Assembly (NCBI GenBank): GCA_916613615.1
Contig: OU744737.1
Span: forward strand, 702,001 to 766,000
From: Steromphala cineraria
Taxonomy: Eukaryota > Mollusca > Gastropoda > Trochida > Trochidae
Reading direction: 5' to 3'
Length of the DNA: 64,000 bases
Position numbers and translations under genes: made by a program. A model generated the notes under the pieces. That model saw only the letters and a program-made list of their open reading frames with translations, ran no database searches and had not been told where the DNA came from. Positions 32,795-41,688 of this stretch are shown here, piece by piece (within the stretch, counting starts at the first letter, position 1; every line of letters starts with the position of its first letter).

Positions 32795-33190
32795 TGGTCT
32801 GAGTTACGGACGAGGCAGTCAATGTGAACAGAGGTACAGAGATTACAATGGTCAGATCACAAGTAGATATACATTCCAAATGATGTCCCAAACATGCAGA
32901 CACTTCACAAATTTGACACGACAACGGTCAAGAAGATGACCCCTCCGATATAAATGGTCTGAGTTACGGACGGGCAGTAAATGTGAACAGAGGTACAGAT
33001 ATTACAATGGTCAGATCACAAGTAGATATACATTCCAAATGATGTCCCAAACATGCAGACACTTCACAACATTTCTCTGCTGTACACCTCGCTAGTTCCG
33101 GTGTACGGTTATACACAGTGATAAATGGTCCGAGTATCAGATGAGGCGAGGGGTTGATGAATGCGTACAGAGGAGACAGTGGGAGGATTG
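32795..33190. repeat. Tandem duplication, ~160-bp period
   Basis: Copies at about 32795-32908 and 32955-33070 share GGTCTGAGTTACGGACG, TGTGAACAGAGGTACAGA and a long block from ATTACAATGGTCAGATCACA to CATGCAGACACTTCACAA. A diverged third start (GGTCCGAGTATCAGATGAGG) lies at about 33126. Minus-strand open frames here are repeat translations. Confidence 0.8.
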
Positions 33191-33547
33191 ACAAAAATCT
33201 TTATAGTTTCATGGGGTAGGTTCATGTCAAACTGCTGAACTCAACCGAAACATCACAAATTGAACTTGAAAAAGCTGTGAGTATATGGCCAGGCGGGATT
33301 AAAGTCGATCAGCAAAACATATTTCAGAATGTGAATTGAATATGTAGAACCTTTATAAATGGGGAAGGTATAAAGGAAATCAAGTATTTGCAACAGGAAG
33401 CCGAAGGCTAAGTAATGTAAACTTTAAAGGAAAAGCAGTGACTAACTATAAATAGCTGCAGTCATTTAATATTAATAGAAGGATGGCAATTATAAACAAG
33501 AAGACATAGTCATCAACATCCCCCACAAAATTAGTTTTAATTAAAGG
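33191..33547. other. Non-coding stretch
   Basis: No gene or bounded repeat recognised. Confidence 0.3.
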
Positions 33548-33925
33548 TCCACACATTTTCCTACATTGGCCATAACTCTGTAATATATACTTTCATAAAC
33601 CTCATTTTCGAACTCCATCAAAGAGTACCCTGAAGAAATACATCAAATTTGGTTACCTTAACTTAGTTTCAGAGCAAAATTGTCCCCTTTGATTACACTC
33701 TAGCTTGGACAGAGTTCCAAAACCTGGAGCAAGGGCAATAACTCTGTAAAAATTATTTTCGTACACCATCAAGTCAATGGTACCCTGAAGACACACAGCA
33801 AATTTGATTATCCTAGTTTCTGAGGAAAGCTGTCCCCTTTTACCCGGACGGACGCACGGATACACGGACGGACGGAGCCCAAACCTATATCCCCCTCCCA
33901 GTTTGTGATGGGGGATAATAACACA
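33548..33925. repeat. Dispersed mollusc-type repeat with GGAC-rich segment
   Basis: Two internal direct units (about 33571-33691 and 33733-33841), each with CCATAACTCTG or GCAATAACTCTG, TACCCTGAAGA, AAATTTG.TTA and TGTCCCCTTT. They are followed by a run of ACGGACGGACG-like units and CCAAACCTATATCCCCC. I associate this combination with bivalve genomes from memory. The 100-codon minus frame over it is not a gene. Confidence 0.6.
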
Positions 33926-34273
33926 TGAATTCTTTGGGCATGGAATATTGCACATTGGTCATAACATATTGCACAGAAATTTAAATTTTTATTGCGAATT
34001 GAGCATTATTTTAATATCTAATTTATCGTTAAATATACTTCTGTACATTTCACGGAATAACTGATACATTATGACAAAATAATGGAAGAATCAAAGGCAC
34101 AACAACCGTTTAACAGTCACCGATGACATTTGCAAATAATCATATAACAATCAATAATGACTAGGAAAATCTCATTATATCAACAACGTTTGTAAATATA
34201 AAAAATCAAAGCAGTGTTTAAAACTACATCATCGCTAGACTCAATAAACGGGTATTATTGAGGCAAGGTTTAA

Positions 34274-34465
34274 TTAAAGGGGGTCTGCAACCCAAATTTT
34301 TAACTTCCAGAGCTTTATTAGCAGGGCCCCGAAATAGTTGTAAATATTATAAACTTGGTACTGGTTGTCAGCTGTAAGCTGTTCGTAACCAAATAATTTG
34401 TCCCTACCGAACATTTACGACTCTGGAAGTGGAAGTGAAAAATTCGGGTTGCAGACCCCCTTTAA
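34274..34465. mobile_element. TTAA-flanked foldback MITE, family 2
   Basis: 192 bp bounded by TTAA. The arms AGGGGGTCTGCAACCC / GGGTTGCAGACCCCC extend inward through AATTTTTAACTTCCAGAG / CTCTGGAAGTGGAAGTG. A partial copy with its middle in the other orientation is at 37874-38028. It lies 40 bp beyond the stop codon of the ORF1-like gene. Confidence 0.8.
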
Positions 34466-34504
34466 TTAGAACGGTTTTGAAGGCATCTGCTCTGTTCATA
34501 CGTA

Positions 34505-35050
34505 TCACTTGGTACTCTTCTTGAGACCTAATATTCCTGTATTGATATATTCGGCCCATTTAGCCCAGGTGCCTTCCTTCAGTAGGACGCTGTGAAACCG
34601 TTTGGCCTGCTGTTGAAGGGCAAGGACATCTTTTGGGGACCTTAGAGAAACACATATCGGGTTGGGCTCTGTCTGGTTCATTCTCCCGATCCGCTGAACG
34701 ATCAGGGGCATATTGAACGCATCCGCTTGACAGAAATGAAGCTTTTGTACCATGAACCTTCTGAAGAGTTCTTCAACAGGCAGTGGAGGTTGAGATTGGA
34801 TACCGTAGAATATAACATGGTAGGGGTTGTTGAAGCACATGACAGCCGTGGTGTTTTGACTGAACCCTTCCACGATTGAGTGAACTGACTTGTGGGTAGC
34901 CTTGTCTTCAAGCTGGTTGTTCATCGCCGCAACGTTCTTCTCGAGGTATGAGAGTCGACTTGCGAGCTGGTCCACTTTCTGGGAACATTCGTCAAACTTA
35001 GTCATCATCTTGTTCATGGCCTCCATTATATCAGTGTTTGTTACCGCCAT
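34505..35050 (-). CDS. Coiled-coil plus L1-ORF1-like RNA-binding domain protein
   Basis: An open frame of 181 codons from the ATG at 35050 (GATCCAAGATGGC). Just upstream on the same strand, TTTTGTTTGCAG ends at 35059, a strong splice acceptor, implying a non-coding first exon. Residues about 5-45 are a heptad-rich coiled coil (KVDQLASRLSYLEKNVAAM). Residues about 75-165 (HVIFYGIQSQPPLP, IVQRIGRMNQTEPNPICVSL, RSPKDVLAL) resemble the RRM-like domain of L1 ORF1 / Transposase_22. The C-terminus is ILGLKKST then stop. A frameshifted paralogue lies at 38153-38730. It may be a LINE ORF1 or a host gene derived from one; no adjacent minus-strand RT is seen. Moderately sure it is a real coding sequence, unsure of function. 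Confidence 0.6.
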   Translation of the reverse strand: MAVTNTDIMEAMNKMMTKFDECSQKVDQLASRLSYLEKNVAAMNNQLEDKATHKSVHSIVEGFSQNTTAVMCFNNPYHVIFYGIQSQPPLPVEELFRRFMVQKLHFCQADAFNMPLIVQRIGRMNQTEPNPICVSLRSPKDVLALQQQAKRFHSVLLKEGTWAKWAEYINTGILGLKKSTK

Positions 35051-35536
35051 CTTGGATCCTGCAAACAAAATCAAACCAAAACAATGATAAATGATATTTG
35101 ATGCATCCAGTAAGTTTCAGAATTGTTTTCCAATAGTGTCTGACTCGAAAACAGTCCAGATACCAATTATTATCAGGACATTTTATGAAAAGTTATTCGC
35201 GGGGCTCATAAATAAGGTGCAAAAGCCTCAATTGATTAAATGTCAAAAAGGTCCGTGTATCAAATATCAGAAAATTTCGAAAATGTCTACATGTAATCCA
35301 AGACGAGCTTCCAATGCTTAGTGACAAAAGACAGCACAAATATAATTTGTATTGCCTGTTAAAGATTACTGTTGGCATATGACATTTTTGTCTGATTTCT
35401 AAATTTCTTTTTATCAATTCTAACAAATAATAATTAAGTAAGGTACAGTATTATGCCTATCATGGCAGTAAAAGTAAAAGTATTGGATGGCTGGTATCTC
35501 GTTTATGAAATGTACAGAAGAGGCAAAGATAAAGAC

Positions 35537-35802
35537 CAGTCTAAGTAAACCTAACCTCAATATTACCCGTTTCACTCTGTTACTGAGTCTAGAAAGGCCT
35601 AGTAGAGGGTTGCGTCAGCCCACATTTCGAATTGACCAATCAGAACTCATCTTACCAAGCCACAACAGTCTGCCTTCGCACGAATAACGTTGGGGGGTCA
35701 GAGGTCGCAGGGAGGTCGGCTGACGCGACCCTTTCCCTAGACCTTTTTTGACTCAATATCGGAGTGAAATGGGTAATATTGATGCTAGGTTTACTTAGAC
35801 TG
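35537..35802. mobile_element. Mutator-like foldback MITE with 10-bp TSD
   Basis: 266 bp with ends CAGTCTAAGTAAACC / GGTTTACTTAGACTG. Inverted similarity continues for about 80 bp (AATATTACCC / GGGTAATATT, TTTCACTC / GAGTGAAA, GGTTGCGTCAGCC / GGCTGACGCGACC). It is flanked by a perfect 10-bp direct repeat, AGATAAAGAC, at 35527-35536 and 35803-35812. Long inverted ends plus a 9-11 bp target duplication fit the Mutator superfamily. No transposase. Confidence 0.88.
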
Positions 35803-35812
35803 AGATAAAGAC

Positions 35813-36914
35813 ATGTCGCATTAAACACTGTAGAATTTATCGACTAGTATTCATGCAAAACTTCTGAACTTGCTAGTAACAATTACTTGTTGCATGAAGA
35901 ATGTTGGATAATCAATCAATAGATTTCGTCTGCACTTAATATCCACATAAATAAGTTGCCACTAACCAACCCAGATTTGTCAAAAACTGAGTTACTGGCG
36001 AAACGTAGGCCAATTCCTCGACCTTAACCTTACATGTCAGATAGATATACATATTTACATATAAACATACATACTATAAGCCTATATATGAATATTGAGG
36101 TCAAATGACGGCTATATTTCATGTTTAATTGGCAGTTACTTTACCTCCTTTAACATGATTAAGATCAGCAATGCATGTTTGATCGTAATGAAACCTATAG
36201 AGAAGATCTACTCACGTTTACCAGGCTGATAATTCCGATTTTGTCAGATTTTCTTCTCCTATATCGTAGGCTCTACTTGATTGCAGAAAATAGCATATAC
36301 ATGCGTGTACACACGTGACCGGCGCTAGTTGCAATTCACAACGGTTGCATGCTAAGATCTCGTAAAATCCTCACATATGATAGTTTCATTAATACAAAAC
36401 GATTACACTGACTTTTGAAATGATTGGGCTCTTTATGACATTTCTTGAATTAACACTGATAATTGTTTATGAGAGCAACCATGACAAGTGGCTGTTAAGA
36501 TTTCTTTTAGAATTAAGTTGCTTTTTATACTTTCAAGAATCAGTTAGTCCTTTTCAATTTAATGAACAAATTTCACACTATATGAATCCAACATCTCAAG
36601 ACGTTTATCATAAATGACATTCATTTAATAAGGTAATCATATTTTCATGACGTTTGATTGAAAGTTTCATATCACTGATAAAAACAATAAAATAACATTA
36701 ACATCGTCCAAAAGGGCTTTATTTCACTGAAAGATATATCATCAGTGTATTATCATACTCCTCACAACATGGAAGAAGGCAATTTATGGTTGCACAATGC
36801 ATGCTTAACATTATACAGAATTAAATAATTGAGTATTTCATCGAAAAGATTAAAATATACATCAATAGACAATAAACAACGACATGACCTTTCCAGAGGG
36901 TTTATTAAACATAT
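35813..36914. other. Non-coding stretch
   Basis: AT-rich; the open frame 36420-36617 has no recognisable domain and no splice context. No bounded repeat seen. Confidence 0.3.
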
Positions 36915-37110
36915 AACGTTACGCTAACTCCACTAATCTGTACCCTGGGCTCAGAAGCTAGATTCGCTCACGTAGCCCGACTTGGGATAGAGCCAATCAA
37001 ATCATTTTATAGCGACCTTCTCTATAAAAATTCAACGAGAAAATGATTTGATTGGCTGTATCCCAAATCAGGCCGCGCAGGGTACAGGGTAGTGGAGTAA
37101 GCGTAACGTT
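36915..37110. mobile_element. Foldback element of ~196 bp
   Basis: Ends AACGTTACGC / GCGTAACGTT. The arms also match at CTCCACTA / TAGTGGAG, GTACCCTG / CAGGGTAC and GCCAATCAAATCATTTT / AAAATGATTTGATTGGC, with a short AT-rich centre. TSD not resolved, because the end itself is the palindrome AACGTT. Confidence 0.8.
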
Positions 37111-37873
37111 CGTACCCTGAGACAGCTCGGGATCTTAAATCACGAGAAGAACAAGCGTTTTTAAAGGACTGTTTAAGTAAAAAGTTACCACAACAGAGTT
37201 GAATATTTCAACTTAACTCACTAAAGTAACCTTAGTGACTGGATCATCAACTGAAGTCCTAAATGCTTAATGAAGAAGATTACAATGGTTTCCAAGGGCT
37301 TTAATGATAAAACTCTACTTAAGTTAAGATTCTTAGACACAGCACTGCGATTGGACCCAATCTCAACTCTAAGGAAGAAAAGCCATGTCGGTGTCCACGG
37401 GCTCCAATTAGAAATACATCTTTACTCTGGTTTACATACAAAACATGCGGGTAACATATTAGTAACTGGTCGACTCCTGCTTTTGGCTTCTCGCGAACTT
37501 GGTGTAAATGTATATTACAAGACAAAGGTATAGACTCCGAGCAGGATTTTATGTCTTTTTTTCTAGCGGAAATATCTTCAAACACTTTTTTCTTCATTTT
37601 TAAAAATAAAACCCAGTTACCTTGATGTAAAGAAAACTTCACATTCAAAAATTTCATTCGATCCCAATAATGAAACACTGTCCTCGATACAAAGGGCGTC
37701 ATAATGACTTGCATTTCAATTATGTCCATGGACATATCCTGAGCATTTGTCTGTAAAGTTTAATGATGCACATGTTAATAAAGGTAAATTAATGACAAAT
37801 GCATGACACGTTGGAAACAAGTTGAGACTTGAACAAGCATAAATCAGTTGTAAAATGCCTGCCAATACTACAA
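37111..37873. other. Region with two overlapping open frames of unclear status
   Basis: A minus frame with an ATG at 37735 (139 codons, 37319-37735) overlaps a plus frame at 37270-37533. Neither has a domain I recognise or a clear splice context. I do not call a gene. Confidence 0.3.
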
Positions 37874-38028
37874 TTTAAAGGGGGTCTGCAACCCGAATTT
37901 TTAACTTCCAGAGTTTTATTAGCAAGGCCCCGAAAGAGTCGTAAATGCTTGGTAGGGAAGAAATCATTTGGTTAGAAACCGCTCACAGCTGACAGCCAGT
38001 ACCAAGTTTGTGTCATGTGACCCCCCTT
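37874..38028. mobile_element. Partial copy of the family-2 foldback MITE
   Basis: The left end (TTAAAGGGGGTCTGCAACCC to ATTAGCAAGGCCCCG) matches 34274. The middle (GAGTCGTAAATG to CAGTACCAAGTTT) matches the 34.3-kb copy in reverse complement. The right arm is missing or replaced near 38010. Confidence 0.65.
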
Positions 38029-38152
38029 ACCCGTCTGGACGCTCCCATTAACGATGGTCAATTAGGTTTCACAAGCTAGGTTGTTGATTCCCTTTAACAG
38101 CATCATTTGATGGTGAGTCTAAACTATTGTCGCGTATTATATATCCAGGGAA

Positions 38153-38730
38153 TCACCTAGTGCTCTTCTTGAGACCCAGCATTCCGTGCCCTACGTATTC
38201 AGCCCATTTAGCCCAGATCCCTTCCTTGAGCAGGTGCTTGTGAGCCGCCTTGGCCTTCATTTGAATCAAGTTGGTATCCTTTGGAGAACGGACGATTACA
38301 CATAAAGGGTTGGCCTCTGTTCGGCTCATACTGGAAAACCTCTGGACAATCATAGGCATGTTGAATGCATGTGCTTCATCGATGTGCAGCTTTTCTACCA
38401 GGAACCTTCTGAAGAGTTCTTCAACAGGCAGTGGAGGTTGAGATTGGATACCGTAGAATATAACATGGTAGGGGTTGTTGAAGCACATGAGTGCCGTGGT
38501 GTTCTGACTGAACCCTTCCACGATTGAGTGAACTGACTTGTGGGTAGCCTTGTCTTCAAGCTGGTGGTTCATCGCCGCAACGTTCTTCTCGAGGTATGAC
38601 AGTCGACTTGCGAGCTGGTCTACTTTCTTGGAACATTGGTCAACTTTGTTTGTGCATTGTCAAACTTGGTCGTCATTTTGTCCATCATATTTTGCATCAT
38701 CTCCATCAGATCTGCATTCGTGGCTTCCAT
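38153..38730 (-). pseudogene. Frameshifted paralogue of the ORF1-like gene
   Basis: The ATG at 38730 opens MEATNADLMEMMQNMM, similar to the start of the 34.5-kb gene, and follows the acceptor-like TTTTGCTTTTGTTAG. A 1-base loss near 38646 shifts the frame to a TAG. The correct frame then runs through the coiled coil (ASRLSYLEKNVAAM) and the RRM-like region (HVIFYGIQSQPPLP, IVQRFSSMSRTEANPLCVIV) to a stop at 38153. The central part is nearly identical to the 34.5-kb copy at the DNA level; the C-terminal third is more diverged. Likely a pseudogene unless it starts internally at 38572. Confidence 0.65.
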
Positions 38731-38839
38731 CTCTGATCTGTCTAACAAAAGCAAAAGAGAGTTTTAAAAGACGGAGCCTCGGTTGTAAAATTTGACGTAA
38801 ATTATGGGTACTGATCTCAGAATCAACATAGCTACAGTA

Positions 38840-40258
38840 AAAAATATATCAAGGGAAATGAATCTATGGTCCTTAAGATACCTAACACCTATGGGGAGGA
38901 ACGTAATTTTAAAATCTTTACTTCTTCCAAAATTAAATCACTTGTTTTCATCTATTCCAAGCCCACCAGATGAAGTACTACAAAATTTCCAAAAAAAATG
39001 TTTCAATTTTGTTTGGCAAGGCAAAAAGGATAAAATTAGAAGAGAAATTACTCAACTCAAACCAAAGGATGGAGGTATTAGTGTACCTATTATCAAAAAC
39101 ATTATACATGCTCAAAAAGTGATGTGGATTAAACGATTACTTACAGAAAACTCTAAATGTATTCTCATAATAAATGAACATTTAACCGACGCCAAGAAAA
39201 TATTTATAGCAGATGCGGAATATATAAATGATAATGTTATCCCAAAGGTCACTAACCATTTCTGGAGAGATATGTTATGGGCTTGGAATCAATATTTAAA
39301 CAGATGTTATTGCAATGTAAACACAGAGTCTGATATCATTTGCCAATCATTATGGTTCAACAATAACTTTCAGATTGATGGAAAGTGTATTTATAATTAC
39401 AACATGGCAAAAGGAGGAGTTAACTTTATATGCGATATCCTTGACACAAAGGGAAACTTTATGCAGAAATCTGACATGGAAGAAATGTATGAAATTCCAA
39501 AAATAAATTTCCTTCATTTTGAAGGCATAAAAAGATCAATTACAGCTTACTGTAAATCTAAAAATATTTCTCTTATAGGCAAAGCAATTCAGATCCAGCG
39601 TCCGTATTTACCCTTTAATGTCAGTTGCATCTCTGGACATAATATAAACAGCAAGTATGTTTACAATACACTATTGCCATGTTGTAAAAATAAACCAAAT
39701 GGACAAATAAAATGGGAAAATAGTTTCAACAAACAATATGACGATGAGTTCTGGACAAATGTTTATTTGATGGCAAATAGATGCACTGAAAGTATACAGT
39801 TAAGATGGTTTCATTATAAAGTTGTACATAACATTCTGGCAACTAAACACAAATTGTACCAAATGAAAATAAAGGAATCTCCACTGTGTGCTTTATGTAA
39901 TGCAGCTGCTGAAACAACAATGCATCTGTTATGTGAATGTCCATACTCAATGAATATATGGAGGGAATTATCAGAATGGTTAAATGAATTGTCAGAAGGA
40001 AGTATTAGATTCACTCATGAGAATATAATATTTGGCTTTCAAGGTAAAAACAACAATCCACTGAATGCGGTATGTCTGTTAATAAAATATACTTTATATA
40101 AAATGAGCCTTAAAGATATAAAGCCAAAATTTGATTTCTTCCAAAGAGAAGTAATTCAATATTATAATGCAACAAAATATACAGCATTCTCAAATGCTAT
40201 GCCAGACCGATTCTACACATTCTGGTCCTCCCTCCATACCTTATTTAATAAATTATAG
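38840..40258 (+). CDS. L1-like LINE ORF2 C-terminal fragment
   Basis: An uninterrupted frame of about 472 codons. The 12 residues before it, from the ATG at 38804, are flanking sequence. The start region (LWSLRYLTPMGRNVILKSLL, LPKLNHLFSSIPSP, FNFVWQGKKDKIRREI, PKDGGISVPII) is the typical post-catalytic thumb/C-terminal part of L1-type ORF2. Further on is a zinc knuckle (SPLCALCNAAAETTMHLLCEC, C-x2-C..H-x3-C). The endonuclease and the RT palm with its catalytic Asp residues are missing, so it cannot move itself. Confidence 0.88.
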   Translation, partial: KNISREMNLWSLRYLTPMGRNVILKSLLLPKLNHLFSSIPSPPDEVLQNFQKKCFNFVWQGKKDKIRREITQLKPKDGGISVPIIKNIIHAQKVMWIKRLLTENSKCILIINEHLTDAKKIFIADAEYINDNVIPKVTNHFWRDMLWAWNQYLNRCYCNVNTESDIICQSLWFNNNFQIDGKCIYNYNMAKGGVNFICDILDTKGNFMQKSDMEEMYEIPKINFLHFEGIKRSITAYCKSKNISLIGKAIQIQRPYLPFNVSCISGHNINSKYVYNTLLPCCKNKPNGQIKWENSFNKQYDDEFWTNVYLMANRCTESIQLRWFHYKVVHNILATKHKLYQMKIKESPLCALCNAAAETTMHLLCECPYSMNIWRELSEWLNELSEGSIRFTHENIIFGFQGKNNNPLNAVCLLIKYTLYKMSLKDIKPKFDFFQREVIQYYNATKYTAFSNAMPDRFYTFWSSLHTLFNKL

Positions 40259-40520
40259 GGGTTTTTTTTGTTGTATATTTTCAACTATAGCTTATTCAAG
40301 CATTCTTTGTTGCTCATTTAACATACCATATATATGCATATTATCATATCAGATACTTTTTGAATTTGTCATGTATCTTCAACCAAGAGAGTTATTTGTC
40401 ATTGTATACTACACTATGTATTGTGCAGAATGTTCTGTAACACATATACCGGTACTCAATATTGTATGTATATCATGCCTATGCTTCAAGGAATAAAAAC
40501 TTTAAAAAAAAAACAAAAAA
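38840..40520 (+). mobile_element. 5'-truncated L1-like LINE insertion with TSD
   Basis: Flanked by the direct repeat AACATAGCTACAGTA at 38825-38839 and 40521-40535. The 3' end has AATAAA (40491) and an A-rich tail. The coding sequence starts exactly at the repeat boundary, as expected for target-primed reverse transcription with 5' truncation. The perfect 15-bp repeat and the open frame imply a recent insertion. Confidence 0.92.
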
Positions 40521-40649
40521 AACATAGCTACAGTATGTCCATTTTGCATCAGTCGCCACACTGTTAAAGAGAAAGGCCATAGGCTACCATATGTTACTTC
40601 TGACCACTCCTTCTCTGTGTAACTATGTAACTCATCGTCCTGCGGAAAC

Positions 40650-41138
40650 TTAAAGAGACACAGAGTATGTTGATAGGATCACATATGTCAAATTTTGAAA
40701 TCTATGTTATTACATCGGGAACCAGTAACTGTTTACAAGTTCAAGGTCAATCAGTACATTAGACCGAAAATACGGCCATTCAAAGTCGGGATTTTGATTG
40801 AAAACCGGACAAAGTGGCTTGAGTGGCGCGCGCAAATTCGCCAAACGTAATTTTGAAACCTTGTCATAAGCTGACAGGAAGATATATTCGATTCGATAGT
40901 GTTTATTAGGTATTGTAACTAATAGGTAGATTAATTGGATGCATAATTTCGAATATTAAACGTATTTGAGATGTTTTCTTGATTTTTCCATAAAATCAAG
41001 CATTTTAGAGATATTATGCATAAATTGATATATCTGCAAGTCCAGTGATGAGATATGAACTTCAATCAGCATATTAGATATTTTGTTGCTTATCAAAACA
41101 AAATAAAATTTTAAGAAAGATACTCTGTGTCACGTTAA
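40650..41138. mobile_element. TTAA-flanked MITE, family 3
   Basis: 489 bp bounded by TTAA. The left end AGAGACACAGAGTAT and right end ATACTCTGTGTCACG are inverted repeats of about 15 bp with two mismatches. The interior is non-coding and unlike families 1 and 2. piggyBac-type target site. Confidence 0.75.
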
Positions 41139-41688
41139 TATTCAATTCGCGAGGTCCTAATTTGCACACGGAAGGTCATTGGGACGATCTCTAAAACTGG
41201 TCAATCTTGAATCAACGGTATGACTAAAAAGAAACCGTTTGTTCAAAATGTATTTTTATCATGTATACCTTATCTTGCATAGTTCACATAAGCAGGCAAT
41301 ATAGGCATGAGACTATCATATGGGTTTATATCAAGTATTAAACACATCAACATTGAACAGCGCAAGAATACATTATGACGTCACATAACGTGTGACACCA
41401 TACAAAAGAAATAGTTCTGCTTCACATTTGATCATAATGAGAGAAAGCATGTCGAATTAGACGCGAGAAAATTTATCGGATTGTATTCCTGCAACATCCC
41501 GGCACTCAGTCAGATCAGACTGACCTGGGTACGCAAGTCCCTGTATCTCACATTTCCGATTAATATAGTACTTGAAATTGATTTTGTCTGTACAAACAAA
41601 TAACTTATAGAATTTGCACCTGGCCATTTAGCGACCAAGATTTGTCAGAATTTTGATACCAGATATTAGGCACAGTATGTCGCCTTCT
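41139..41688. other. Non-coding stretch leading into the satellite
   Basis: No gene. Satellite similarity starts near 41689 (CTAAACTGTAAGAAATTAG). The preceding 550 bp are not recognisably satellite. Confidence 0.4.

Noticed and set aside
32483..32827. 114-codon plus-strand open frame
   Set aside because: It spans a repeat fragment with a hairpin and enters the 160-bp duplication; no domain recognised.
33653..33955. 100-codon minus-strand open frame
   Set aside because: It is a translation of a dispersed repeat with two internal copies and a GGAC run.
37319..37735. 139-codon minus-strand open frame with an ATG
   Set aside because: No recognisable domain, overlapped by an open frame on the other strand, no splice signals I trust. 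It could be real, but I cannot support it.
38804..38839. ATG at 38804 as the true start of the L1-like protein
   Set aside because: The first 12 codons are flanking DNA including the target duplication; the frame is open by chance.
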